The notes: generated from the letters alone by a model not told the origin. DNA of 64,000 bases from Nonomuraea glycinis (GCF_014646515.1 NZ_BMNK01000001.1:699692-763691); one strand, 5' to 3'. Positions 47,299-56,590 are shown, counted from the first letter of the stretch. Translations and numbers: made by a program.

Positions 47299-48416
47299 GT
47301 TTCACGGTAATGGCCGTCGGCGACCTCATCGTCGACGAGCCCGGCCCCGCGTCCTTCTTCGCCCCGGCCCGGGAGACGCTGGGCCGGGGCGGTGTGGTGA
47401 TCGGCCACATCGAGGTGCCCCACAGCACGTCCACCGCTCAGCTGAGCACCGACGTGCCCGCGCCGCCCGCCGATCCCGCCGCGCTCTCCGCGGTCGCCGA
47501 GGCCGGCTTCCATGTGGTGACGCTGGCGGGCAACCACGTCTACGACGTCGGCGACCAGGGGGTGGCCGACACGATCAGGTACGCGACCGAGGCCGGGCTG
47601 ACCACCGCGGGCGCCGGCCTGACTCTCGACGAGGCCCGCCGTCCCGCGATCGTGGAGCGCGACGGGCTGCGGATCGGCGTGCTCAGCTACAACTGCGTCG
47701 GCCCACGCGAGTCCTGGGCGACCAGCCGCAAGCCCGGCTGCGCGTACATCAAGGTGCTGACCCACTACGAACTCGACCACGCCAGCCCAGGCGGGCCGCC
47801 CGCCGTCTACACCTTCGCCGATCCCGCCTCGCTGGCGCGGATGGCCGAGGACGTGGCGGCCCTGGCCGCCGAGGTCGACGTCGTGCTGGTGTCGCTGCAC
47901 AAGGGCGTCGGGCACACGCCCGCCGTACTGGCGATGTACGAGGGGCCCGTCGCCCGTGCCGCCGTCGACGCCGGCGCGCACGCCGTGTTCGCCCACCACG
48001 CCCACATCATGCGAGGCGTCGAGATGTACCGCGGCCGGCCGATCTATCACGGGCTGGGCAACTTCGTGACCGTCACCCGCGCGTTGACGCCCACGGCGGG
48101 CGACGAAGGCGAACGGGCCGCGTGGGCGCGCCGCAGAGTCGAGCTGTACGGCTTCGCTCCGGATCCGGACATGCCGTACTACCCCTTCCATCCCGAGAGC
48201 CGGAACACCGCGATCGCGGTCTGCCGGTTCGATCGGAGCGGCCTGGTCTCGGCCGGTCTCGTGCCCTGCTGGATCGACGGCGCCGGCCGGCCGGTGCCGC
48301 TCGGGAACGACGAGGAAGGACGGCTGGTCGTGTCGTACATCGAGCGCATCACGCGACGGGCGGGCCTGAAGACGGAATTTCACTGGGAAGGGGACGAGGT
48401 GGTGCTGCGTGGCTGA
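47295..48416 (+). CDS. CapA-family metallophosphatase-like protein
   Basis: 373 residues from TTG 47295 (TTGA overlap). CapA/PGA fold: [78 protein letters not shown]. CapA proteins were named from polyglutamate synthesis, but many act in catabolic operons. No signal peptide. Here it stands between transporter and CoA genes, so a hydrolytic step on the imported substrate is possible. Confidence 0.83.
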   Translation: MSFTVMAVGDLIVDEPGPASFFAPARETLGRGGVVIGHIEVPHSTSTAQLSTDVPAPPADPAALSAVAEAGFHVVTLAGNHVYDVGDQGVADTIRYATEAGLTTAGAGLTLDEARRPAIVERDGLRIGVLSYNCVGPRESWATSRKPGCAYIKVLTHYELDHASPGGPPAVYTFADPASLARMAEDVAALAAEVDVVLVSLHKGVGHTPAVLAMYEGPVARAAVDAGAHAVFAHHAHIMRGVEMYRGRPIYHGLGNFVTVTRALTPTAGDEGERAAWARRRVELYGFAPDPDMPYYPFHPESRNTAIAVCRFDRSGLVSAGLVPCWIDGAGRPVPLGNDEEGRLVVSYIERITRRAGLKTEFHWEGDEVVLRG

Positions 48417-49647
48417 ACGTCCGCTCGCCGGTCGTACGGTGATCGATCTGACCACCGCGCTGTCCGGACCGTACGCGACCCTGCTGCTGGCCGGGCTCGG
48501 CGCCCGGGTGATCAAGGTGGAGAATCCGCTGACCGGCGGCGACAGCTCCCGCAACAACGCCCCCTATGTCGGTGCCGACGGGCTGACGACGGCCCGCCGC
48601 GGGGACGACGACATGTCCGTGTCGATGCTCCTGCGGGGCCGCAACAAGCAGAGCGTCACGCTCAATCTGAAGCATCCCAAGGCCCGCGACGTCCTGGCCG
48701 GTCTGGTCCGGGTGTCGGACATCATGATCGACAATTACAGCGCCGGCGTCACGGCGCGGCTGGGCATGGGCCACGACTGGGCGAGCGCGATCAACCCGCG
48801 CATCGTGTGCACGTCGATCAGCGGTTTCGGCGCGCAGGGCGGTCCCGGCTCCGGCAAGGCGATGGACACCATCATCCAGGCGCTCAGTGGCGTGATGATG
48901 ACCGCGGGCGCGCCCGGCGAGCCGCCTGTCCGCTTCGGACTGCCGGTGGGCGACCTGGTCGCGCCGCTGTACGCGGTGATCGGCACGCTCGCCGCGGTCA
49001 TGCGGGCCGACGCGACCGGCCAGGGCCAGCACGTGGACGTGTCCATGCTGGGGGCGCTCACCTCGCTGGTCGCGTGCGAGCCGTTCGACGCCTACGAGAA
49101 GCTGGGCCTGCCCATGCGCACGGGGATGACCGTGCCCAGGCTGGCGCCGTTCGGCACGTTCCCCGCCGCGGACGGCTGGTTCGCGCTGTGCGGCCCGACC
49201 GACGCCTTCGCCCGCGGCCTGTTCGCGGCGATGGGACACGACGACCTGGCCGCGGACCCGCGGTTCTCCTCCCGGGACGCGCGCGTGGCCAACGCCGGGG
49301 AGCTGCACGAGCTGGTGGGCTCGTGGGCGGCCGACCGCCCGCTCGCGGTGATCCTCGACCTGCTCACCCGGCACGGCGTGCCCGCCGCCGAGGTGCGCGA
49401 GCCCGGCGACGCCGTGCGCGACCCGCTCGTGCTGGAGCGCGAAGAGGTCGTGCCCCTGGAGCATCCGCGCCACGGACGCGGCGCGGACCTGTACGGGACC
49501 GGTGTGCCGATCCGCTTCTCCGACTCGGAGGCGGCGCTCGACCGCCCGGCGCCCGGCCTCGGGGAGCACAACGCCGAGATCTACGGCGGGCTGCTCGGCT
49601 ACTCCGACGACGAGCTCAAGGCGCTGGCCGTGGATGGGGTGATCTGA
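48409..49647 (+). CDS. Class III CoA-transferase (CaiB/BaiF)
   Basis: 412 residues, GTG start overlapping the CapA gene by 8 bp. PLAGRTVIDLTTALSGPYATLLLAGLGARVIKVENP, RGRNKQSVTLNLKHP, and catalytic Asp in GSGKAMDTIIQALSG (about 160). The C-terminal lobe has GVPAAEVREPGDAVRDP. It would activate an acid as its CoA thioester for the dehydratase-like subunits that follow. Confidence 0.92.
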   Translation: MAERPLAGRTVIDLTTALSGPYATLLLAGLGARVIKVENPLTGGDSSRNNAPYVGADGLTTARRGDDDMSVSMLLRGRNKQSVTLNLKHPKARDVLAGLVRVSDIMIDNYSAGVTARLGMGHDWASAINPRIVCTSISGFGAQGGPGSGKAMDTIIQALSGVMMTAGAPGEPPVRFGLPVGDLVAPLYAVIGTLAAVMRADATGQGQHVDVSMLGALTSLVACEPFDAYEKLGLPMRTGMTVPRLAPFGTFPAADGWFALCGPTDAFARGLFAAMGHDDLAADPRFSSRDARVANAGELHELVGSWAADRPLAVILDLLTRHGVPAAEVREPGDAVRDPLVLEREEVVPLEHPRHGRGADLYGTGVPIRFSDSEAALDRPAPGLGEHNAEIYGGLLGYSDDELKALAVDGVI

Positions 49648-49648
49648 C

Positions 49649-50911
49649 ATGCTCACGGCGCTGGCCGCGTTGGAAGAGGCGTACGCCCGCCGCGGCGTAC
49701 CTCCGGCCGCCTCGAAGGACCGGATCGACGGCCCGATCGACGGCCCGATCGACGGCCGGAGCGGCGCCCGGGCCCTGGTCGTCGGCTACGTCGGGGCGGA
49801 CATGCCGGTCGAACTGCTGACCGCCGCCGGGGTCCGCGTGTTCCGCCTCACGGGCGACCCGGAGTCCGACTTCGCGCTCGGAGACCGATATCTGGGTCGC
49901 GGGGTGGACCCGGTGGCCCGCTCGGTGCTCGCCCGGCTGCTCGCCGGGTCCTTCGGTGACCTGGACCGCATCGTGATCTCGCACGACTGCGAGGCGTCTC
50001 TGCGGCTGTTCTACGCGCTGCGCGAGCTGGGCCGCGTGGAGCCGGGCACGGCGCTGCCCGAGGTGTACCTGGTGGACATCCTGCACCTGCCGCACCGCAC
50101 GACCGCCCGGTACAACCGGCGCAGGATCGGCGAGTTCGCCGCCAGGCTCGAAGCCTGGACCGGCCGCCCTCTCGACGTGGCCGGGGCGGTGGCGGCGCAC
50201 GACGAGCGGCGCCGGCTGCTGGCCGCCGCCGCCGAGCTGCGCAGGGCCGTGCCCGCCCGGCTCACGGGGCGGCAGTTCCTCGCGGTGGCCAATGCGCCCC
50301 TGCCCGTGCATGAGCACATCGTGCTGCTGGAACGGCTGCTGGCCGAGGCGGGACGACTCGATGAGCACGCCGGGCGGCGCGTCTTCCTGAGCGGCAGCGA
50401 CCACGACACGCCGCACGTGTACGAGGCCATCGAACGCGAGGGCCATGTCATCGTCGGCGAGGACCACTCCTTCGGGGACCTCTCCGTGACCGGGCCGGTC
50501 GGCGCGGGTGGCCTCGGTACGGGTGGCATCGGTACGGGTGGCCTCGGTACGGGTGGCCTCGGTACGGGTGGCATCGGTACGGGTGGTACGGGTGGCCTCG
50601 GTACCGGTGGCATCGGCGCGGGTGGCCTCGGTACGGGCGCCCTCGGCGCGCTGGCCGAGCATTACCACTACAGCGGTCCGACCGCCCACCGGGCCACGGC
50701 GGGCGAGCGCGCCGCGTACGCGGCGGCGGCCGTACGGCGCTGCCGGGCCGAGCTCTTCGTCGCCTATTGCAGGGCTGGAGACGAGGCCCCGGCCTGGGAC
50801 TTTCCCGCGCAGCGCGCGGCGCTGGACATCCCCGCCGTTCTGCTGGAGCGCCAGGAGTACGGGCGTGCCGATCTGACTGCCCTGCGGAAGGAACATCCAT
50901 GCCCCATGTGA
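49649..50911 (+). CDS. 2-hydroxyacyl-CoA dehydratase-like subunit 1
   Basis: 420 residues. HgdB/FldB family fold segments: ALVVGYVGADMPVELLTAAGVRVFRLTGD, RIVISHDCEASLRLFYALRELG, RRVFLSGSDHDTPHVYEAIEREGHVIVGED. Only four Cys (in SHDCEA, RRCRA, VAYCRA, HPCPM) for any Fe-S cluster. Two tandem repeats interrupt it: DGPI near residue 25-37 and a Gly-rich run at about 287-334. Known enzymes dehydrate 2-hydroxyacyl-CoA with a [4Fe-4S] cluster and an ATP-driven activator, which is not encoded here. Confidence 0.8.
   Translation: MLTALAALEEAYARRGVPPAASKDRIDGPIDGPIDGRSGARALVVGYVGADMPVELLTAAGVRVFRLTGDPESDFALGDRYLGRGVDPVARSVLARLLAGSFGDLDRIVISHDCEASLRLFYALRELGRVEPGTALPEVYLVDILHLPHRTTARYNRRRIGEFAARLEAWTGRPLDVAGAVAAHDERRRLLAAAAELRRAVPARLTGRQFLAVANAPLPVHEHIVLLERLLAEAGRLDEHAGRRVFLSGSDHDTPHVYEAIEREGHVIVGEDHSFGDLSVTGPVGAGGLGTGGIGTGGLGTGGLGTGGIGTGGTGGLGTGGIGAGGLGTGALGALAEHYHYSGPTAHRATAGERAAYAAAAVRRCRAELFVAYCRAGDEAPAWDFPAQRAALDIPAVLLERQEYGRADLTALRKEHPCPM
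50507..50650. repeat. 15-bp Gly-rich coding repeats
   Basis: About nine units of GGTGGC(C/A)TCGGTACG and variants, encoding GG(L/I)GT in frame inside dehydratase-like subunit 1, just before the segment LGALAEHYHYSG. A smaller 12-bp triplet (GATCGACGGCCC) is at 49723-49758. Confidence 0.93.
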
Positions 50912-52161
50912 GATCGCGCAGTGTGACATCCCTCGCCACGGCGGCCGAGGCGGGCAGGCACCAGCGCGAATGGTTCGCCGACCTGCGCCGGCGCGTCGCC
51001 GGCGGCGAGCCGTTCGCCCTGCTGAACGCGGACGTCCCGCACGAGATCTTCCGCACGATGGACATCCCGTACGCGGTCAGCCAATGGTGGGCGTCTCTGG
51101 TGACCGCCAAGCAGCGTTCGGTGCACTACCTGGAGCTGGTGCGGCAGCGCGGCTACCCCGACTATTCCGAGCAGTACAACTCGGTCACCCTCGGCTCCGC
51201 GTTCGACCCAGAGCCGGAGGCGGGCCCGTGGGGCGGCCTGCCCAAGCCGAACATCGTCGTCGGCGACGCCTCCGGCGACGTCACCCGCAAGATCTTCGAC
51301 ATCTGGGGTCACGAGCCCGGAGTCACTTTCTACCCGCTGGAAAGCGCCGCTGAGAACGATATTCCCGTCAACTGGTGGGAGCTCATGCCGCACCGGTGGG
51401 AAGAGGCCGTCGGCCCGGCCAGACTGGACCTGCTCACCGCGGAGCTGGAGAACCTCGTCAGGTTCCTGGAGACCACCACCGGCAGGCGGTTCGACGAGTC
51501 CCGCTTTCGTGAGGTGATGGCCTTGGTCAACGAGCAGGAGGAGTGGAACAGGAAGACGCGTGCCCTCATCGCTCACGCCCGTCCCTCGCCGCTCAGCGTC
51601 GTCGACAGCATCCCCAGCGTCATGCTCCCGCAGTGGCACCGCGGCACCGAGTGGGCCCGGGACATCGCCAAGCGTTTCTACGAGGAGGTGCGCGACCGGG
51701 TCGACGCGGGTCAGGCCGCGTGCCCGGGCGAGCGGGCGCGGCTGATGTGGATCGGTCGCGGCCTCTGGTACGACATGGGCTTCTACCAGCGCTTCCAGGA
51801 GAAGTACGGCGCGGTGTTCGTCTGGTCGATGTACCTTGCCATCGCCGCCGACGGGTACATCCGCTACGGCGACGATCCCATGAGGGCGCTGGCCGCACGC
51901 TTCGCCGCCTTCAGCGACCAGCTCTACACCCCGCCGTGGTCGAGTGAGTGGTACGTGAAAGAGGCCCGCTTGCACGGCATCGACGGCGTGGTCCACCTGG
52001 TCTCCGACGACCCCCGGGGCAGCTACTTCACCGCCAGGGCACTGGAGGCGGCCGGGTTCCCGGTGATCGAGATCCACGCTGACAACGTCGACGGCCGCAC
52101 CTTCGACGACGATGTGGTCGAGCGCCTTGGTCAGTGGCTGGAGAACGTCGTCATGGCCTGA
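50899..52161 (+). CDS. 2-hydroxyacyl-CoA dehydratase-like subunit 2
   Basis: 420 residues from ATG 50899 (AGGA six bases upstream), overlapping subunit 1 by 13 bp. Family segments: PFALLNADVPHEIFRTMDIPYAVSQWW, RGYPDYSEQYNSVTLGSAFDPEPE, GRGLWYDMGFYQRF, GIDGVVHLVSDDPRG, GFPVIEIHADNVDGR. It has a single Cys (AACPGE), so the usual cluster-binding cysteines are absent. Either subunit 1 alone carries a cluster or the pair has another chemistry. Confidence 0.8.
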   Translation: MPHVRSRSVTSLATAAEAGRHQREWFADLRRRVAGGEPFALLNADVPHEIFRTMDIPYAVSQWWASLVTAKQRSVHYLELVRQRGYPDYSEQYNSVTLGSAFDPEPEAGPWGGLPKPNIVVGDASGDVTRKIFDIWGHEPGVTFYPLESAAENDIPVNWWELMPHRWEEAVGPARLDLLTAELENLVRFLETTTGRRFDESRFREVMALVNEQEEWNRKTRALIAHARPSPLSVVDSIPSVMLPQWHRGTEWARDIAKRFYEEVRDRVDAGQAACPGERARLMWIGRGLWYDMGFYQRFQEKYGAVFVWSMYLAIAADGYIRYGDDPMRALAARFAAFSDQLYTPPWSSEWYVKEARLHGIDGVVHLVSDDPRGSYFTARALEAAGFPVIEIHADNVDGRTFDDDVVERLGQWLENVVMA

Positions 52162-52965
52162 CCTGGATCGTTCCCCGGCGCCTCTGAGGACTACTTCAAG
52201 GCACACGGGCACCGGCAGCCGACCATCGCGGAGATGGCCGCGTACTACCGGGAGCGGAAGATGGCCGCGGTGGTGTTCACCGTGGACGCCGAGCACGCCA
52301 CCGGGCACCCGCGCATCTCGAACGAAGAGGTCGCGGACAGCTGCGCCGAGCACGCCGACGTGCTGATCCCGTTCGCCAGTGTCGACCCGTGGAAGGGCAA
52401 GGCGGGCGTACGTGAGACGCGGCGGCTGGTCGAGGAGCACGGCGTACGCGGCTTCAAGTTCCACCCGAGCATCCAGGGCATCGCCCCCAACGACCCCGTG
52501 ACGTACCCGCTGTACGAGGCGATCGAGGAGCTGGGCGTCCCGGTGTTGTTCCACACCGGGCAGACCGGCATCGGCGCGGGCGCCCCCGGCGGGGGCGGGA
52601 TCCGGCTGAAGTACTCCAACCCCATGCTGGTCGACGACGTGGCGGTGGGCTTCCCCGAGCTGCGGATCATCCTGGCCCACCCGTCGTTCCCGTGGCAGGA
52701 CGAGGCCCTCGCCGTGGCCACCCACAAGCCGTCCGTCTACATCGACCTGTCCGGCTGGTCCCCGAAGTACTTCCCCCCGCAGCTCGTGCGGTACGCCAAC
52801 ACGCTGCTGAAGGACAAGGTGCTCTTCGGCTCCGACTTCCCGGTGATCACCCCGGATCGCTGGCTGGCCGACTTCGACAAGCTGGAGATCAAGCCCGAGG
52901 TCCGCCCGAAGATCCTCAAGGACAACGCCGCCCGCCTGCTCGGCCTGAAGGAGACCGCCTCATGA
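52162..52965 (+). pseudogene. 5'-truncated amidohydrolase
   Basis: Family sequence starts immediately after the stop of the previous gene and in the same frame (PGASEDYFKAHGHRQPTIAEM), with no start codon before ATG 52234. The N-terminal strand with the metal-binding HxH motif is therefore missing. The rest is intact: FKFHPSIQGI, VLFHTGQTG, IILAHPSFPW, LFGSDFPV, and C-terminal KILKDNAARLLGL. From ATG 52234 a 243-residue product could be made, but GGAG directly abuts it. Either decayed, or a non-catalytic remnant. Confidence 0.7.
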
Positions 52966-53420
52966 CGACCACTGTGCACGGCCTGACGGAGATCAAGGCC
53001 CTGGCCGGGAAAGACCTCGGCCACAGCGACTGGCTGGAGATCGCCCAGGACCGGGTGAACACCTTCGCCGACGCCACCGACGACCACCAGTGGATCCACA
53101 TCGACCCCAGCAGGGCCGCCGGCGGGCCGTTCGGCGGCACGATCGCCCACGGTTACCTGACCCTCTCCCTGGTCATCCCGCTGTTCAACGAACTGCTCGA
53201 CATCCAGGGCGTCACGATGAGCATCAACTACGGCCTGGACAAACTCCGCTTCCCCAGCCCGGTCAAGGTGGGCTCCAGGATCCGCCTGGGCGCCACCGTC
53301 GCCTCGGTCGAGGACGTCCCCGGCGACGGCGTGCAGATGCACCTCGACTTCACCGTCGAGATGGAAGGAGCGGCCAAGCCGGCCTGTGTCGCCCGCGCCA
53401 TCTACCGGCACTACGCCTGA
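52962..53420 (+). CDS. MaoC-family acyl-CoA hydratase
   Basis: 152 residues, ATG in ATGA overlap with the amidohydrolase stop. Hot-dog fold hydratase with DATDDHQWIHIDPSRA (catalytic Asp/His) and FGGTIAHGYLTLSLV. It adds water to trans-2-enoyl-CoA to give (R)-3-hydroxyacyl-CoA. As last gene of the CoA operon it could act on the enoyl-CoA expected from a 2-hydroxyacyl-CoA dehydratase. Confidence 0.9.
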   Translation: MTTTVHGLTEIKALAGKDLGHSDWLEIAQDRVNTFADATDDHQWIHIDPSRAAGGPFGGTIAHGYLTLSLVIPLFNELLDIQGVTMSINYGLDKLRFPSPVKVGSRIRLGATVASVEDVPGDGVQMHLDFTVEMEGAAKPACVARAIYRHYA

Positions 53421-53539
53421 CGCCGTCTCCCACCGAAGACCGATCCGCGCTGCCGTACCTGCTCGATCCGATCGACACGCCTGTGCGGTCGTCCGTCACG
53501 GTAGGGTTCTGGCGGACTTCTTCAAGGTGGGCGGCACGT

Positions 53540-54739
53540 GTGATTAAGGCTGATGAGCTGGTCGGCGCGGCGCTGGAGGCGCTTGCCCGCGAGGATCAGG
53601 CGGCCTTCGACTCCGCCGCGGCCTTCTTGGCCGACCGGGACGACGCCGAGCGCGTGCTGGTGGAGGTCGTGACCCGTGTGGTCTCGGGGTTGTGGCGCAA
53701 CGGCTGGCAGCCCGCCGACGTGGTCAGGATCGCGGCCAGACGGCTGACCGACTGGCATGGGCGGGCGGCGGCCGATCTCATCGCCTGGGAGATGCGGGCC
53801 TACGCGCCGGCCACGGTGGATGAGCGCTGGCGCGACCAGCTCGCCGGCCTGGAGGCCGCGGTGTGGTGGCAGGGTGGCTACCTGGCGGCGCGGCAGGCGC
53901 GCGACGGGGCCGGCCGGCTGGTGACCGTCTCCGGGGTGCTGGAGCTGCTGGGGGTGCTGACCGGGCTGCCGCGGCTGGAGTCGTTGAGCCCGCCGCCCGG
54001 GGCCGCTCGCCGTACGGTTCAGGCACGCTCGCACGCGGTCAGCGAGAAGACGCTCGTGCGGGTGCGGGGGCTGCTTGCCAAGGCGGAGTCGACGTCGTAC
54101 GAGGCGGAGGCGGAGACGTTCATGTCGGCGGCGCAGAGCTTGATGGCGAAGTACAGCATCGACGTGGCGATGCTGGACGCGCGGCCAGGCGGAGGCGAGG
54201 ACCCGGCGGGCATCCGGGTCGGCATCGACGCGCCGTACGAGCAGCCCAAGGCCGTGCTGCTCAACCTCATCGCCGAGGCCAACCGGTGCCGGGTGATCTG
54301 GTCGAAGGAGCTGGGGTTCGCCACCGTGCTGGGATTCCGGGCGGACCTGTCCTTCGTGGAGATGCTGTTCACCTCGCTGCTGGTGCAGGCGCAGACCGCG
54401 CTGGTGAACTCGGGCACCAAGAAGCACGGCACCGGCCGGTCGAGGAACAAGACGTTCCGCCAGTCGTTCCTGTCGGCGTTCGCCTCCAGGATCGGGGAGC
54501 GGCTCGCCGAGGCCACGGCGGCCGCGGTCGCGCAGGAGAGCGCCGGCCGGGGCACCGATCTGGTGCCGGTGCTGGCGGCCCGCGAACAGGTGGTGGAGCA
54601 GGCGGTCGAGCGCCTGTTCCCGAACCTGGTCTCGCACGCGGTCCGCACGTCCTGGGACCGGGAGGGCTGGGCGGCCGGCCGTACCGCCGCCGATCAGGCC
54701 AGCCTCGGGACGCGAGACCGATCCGCTGCCGCCTCTTAA
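53540..54739 (+). CDS. DUF2786-domain protein
   Basis: 399 residues from GTG 53540. The DUF2786 signature is at about 175-215: VRVRGLLAKAESTSYEAEAE followed by FMSAAQSLMAKYSIDVAML. The flanks are alpha-helical (N-terminal 170 residues; C-terminal region with VVEQAVERLFPNLVSH). Function of this family is not known to me. No operon partner; the 3' end overlaps the monooxygenase remnant by 4 bp. Confidence 0.82.
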   Translation: MIKADELVGAALEALAREDQAAFDSAAAFLADRDDAERVLVEVVTRVVSGLWRNGWQPADVVRIAARRLTDWHGRAAADLIAWEMRAYAPATVDERWRDQLAGLEAAVWWQGGYLAARQARDGAGRLVTVSGVLELLGVLTGLPRLESLSPPPGAARRTVQARSHAVSEKTLVRVRGLLAKAESTSYEAEAETFMSAAQSLMAKYSIDVAMLDARPGGGEDPAGIRVGIDAPYEQPKAVLLNLIAEANRCRVIWSKELGFATVLGFRADLSFVEMLFTSLLVQAQTALVNSGTKKHGTGRSRNKTFRQSFLSAFASRIGERLAEATAAAVAQESAGRGTDLVPVLAAREQVVEQAVERLFPNLVSHAVRTSWDREGWAAGRTAADQASLGTRDRSAAAS

Positions 54740-54963
54740 TCGACCAAGGCGATATCACGCTCCTTCTCAAGATTGTCCTCGCTGTTGTTGATCATCCGGC
54801 GCATCGTGGCGCCGACCACGGGCATCCGGTCGACGACCTCGAAGAATCGCCGCAGAACGAGTTGCCGCCGGTTGGCCGGGGTGAAGAGTGAGATCTGTTT
54901 GAGGCCGGTGCGCTGGTACGAGGCGATGTGCGGACGAAGGTGACTCTCCCAGGCCCGCAGCGG
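54736..54963 (-). pseudogene. C-terminal remnant of an FAD monooxygenase
   Basis: About 75 codons from LRAWESHLRPHIASYQRTG to DIALVD, clearly homologous to the last 75 residues of the monooxygenase at 17347-18567 (LHAWEAQLRPHMSYYQANG ... DIAHVG). The FAD-binding 80% is absent, and upstream the sequence turns AT-rich and unrelated. It marks a deletion or insertion point at the left edge of the TIR gene cluster. Confidence 0.8.
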
Positions 54964-55175
54964 CGTTGAGGATGCCGAACCGCCGCGCGGAGACCTCACA
55001 AAAGCAATAAATCTGACAAAAGTACCAGTCGTTCTCAAATGGGCCACTTCAAAGCCGCTGGAACGGCCTGGATTTCGGCTGATCGGATAATCCATCTTTT
55101 TTATAGCGAGACCTCGGCCGATGCTTCTGCCGCCGTACGGTGAAAGCCGTATTGAATGCGCTGAGGAGGGGCGAC

Positions 55176-56588
55176 TTGTTCGACGTGTTCATCTCGCACG
55201 CCCACCACGACGCGGAGTGGGCCGAAGGGCTGGCCGGAGAGCTCGCCGTCCACGGGGTCAAGGTGTTTCTCGACGAGTGGGACATCCTCCCCGGGGATGT
55301 CGTCGTGCACAAGGTGGACGACGCCGTCCGGCGGTCCCGCGGTGGTATCGCGATCATCAGCCCAGCCTCCCTCGCCTCCCCGCGCGCCCAGGACGAATAC
55401 GCCACGCTGGCCACCGCCTCAGCGGCCGGCGGCCTGCGTTTCATTCCGGTCCTGATCGGTGAGGTCGCTCTGCTGCCGTCCGCCGAGAACCGGGTCTGGC
55501 GCGACTTCCGGGACGTGATCGGGCACGGCTACACCAAGAAGGTCGCCGAGCTGGCCGCCGTCCTCCTCGACCGCGAACCCGAACCGAGCGGCCGGGTGCC
55601 GTTCGAGAACCTGCGGGCCACGCTCCCCTCGCCGCCGCGTCCCCTCACCGAGCCTGAGCCGCACCGCATCGTGATCCGCTACGTGCGGGCCGACGAGGAC
55701 TACGGCGAGCGGCTGGCCGAGCAGCTCCGCGCGGCCGGGCTGCCGGTCTGGACGGCGGGTGACCTGCGGCCGGGCGACGAGCCCTTCTGGGTGCTGCGGC
55801 AGCAGCTCGGCCACGCGGTCGCGGTCATCGTGCTGATGTCGCCGCAGTCCCAGGACTCCGCCGACATCACCCGCGACATCGTGGCCGCCAGGGAGCGCGG
55901 GCGTACTGTGTTCCCGATTCTGCTGCACGGCGAGCGCAACTACCACCTGGCCGCCACCTGGTACGTGGACGCCCGCGACGGCAGGCTGCTCGGCCCGGAG
56001 GAGCTGAACATCCTGGCCGCGCTGCACCGGGCCGACGCGGCGGGCCGGCCGCTGAGCCCGGCGCGCGCGCTGCCCGCCCCGGCCACCCGGCCGCTGCGCG
56101 CGGTGCGCATGCCGCCCTCGCTCTCGCTCGACCGGCTTCGGGAGTACCTCGCGGAGGGCCGCTGGCGGTACGCCGACCTGCTCACCACCGATCTGCTGCT
56201 CCGCGAGGCCGGCCGATCCGCGGAGGGTTACCTGTGCGAGGCGGACGGCAGGAAGTTGCCTGCCGGGCTGCTGGCGGGCATCGACGCGGTGTGGTCCGAG
56301 CACACCCACGGCAGGCAGGGCTTCGCCGCCCAGTCCGGGCTCGCCCGGGTGCGAACCGGGACATACACGGAGTTTCTTGAGCTGACTCGCGCATGCGGCT
56401 GGTGCGACGAGCGTGACGAGGTGGCGGGCGGCTACCGCGACTTCGCGGGGCGGGCCGGCGGGCGGAGCGGCTTCTACCCGACCCTGCGCAACCCGCAGAA
56501 CGAACGGTACCTGAACTGGTACGACCAGTGGACCGAGACCGTGCTCGCGGTTCACCGCAGGTCACGCGCCTGGGAAGGGAAGGGATAG
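55176..56588 (+). CDS. Tandem-TIR protein with C-terminal GUN4-like domain
   Basis: 470 residues from TTG 55176, six bases after GGAGG; a GTG at 55140 lacks a ribosome site. TIR 1 (about 1-130): FDVFISHAHHDAEWA, FLDEWDILPGD, ISPASLASPRAQDEYA with the presumed NADase Glu at about 74. TIR 2 (about 160-285): IRYVRADEDYGERLAEQL, TAGDLRPGDEPFW, then SPQSQDSADITRDIV, lacking the Glu. C-terminal 315-445: LREYLAEGRWRYADLLTTDLLL, IDAVWSEHTHGRQGFAAQSGL, YTEFLELTRACGW, matching the GUN4 pattern. Followed by an SPFH gene 2 bp on. Confidence 0.8.
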   Translation: MFDVFISHAHHDAEWAEGLAGELAVHGVKVFLDEWDILPGDVVVHKVDDAVRRSRGGIAIISPASLASPRAQDEYATLATASAAGGLRFIPVLIGEVALLPSAENRVWRDFRDVIGHGYTKKVAELAAVLLDREPEPSGRVPFENLRATLPSPPRPLTEPEPHRIVIRYVRADEDYGERLAEQLRAAGLPVWTAGDLRPGDEPFWVLRQQLGHAVAVIVLMSPQSQDSADITRDIVAARERGRTVFPILLHGERNYHLAATWYVDARDGRLLGPEELNILAALHRADAAGRPLSPARALPAPATRPLRAVRMPPSLSLDRLREYLAEGRWRYADLLTTDLLLREAGRSAEGYLCEADGRKLPAGLLAGIDAVWSEHTHGRQGFAAQSGLARVRTGTYTEFLELTRACGWCDERDEVAGGYRDFAGRAGGRSGFYPTLRNPQNERYLNWYDQWTETVLAVHRRSRAWEGKG

Positions 56589-56590
56589 CG

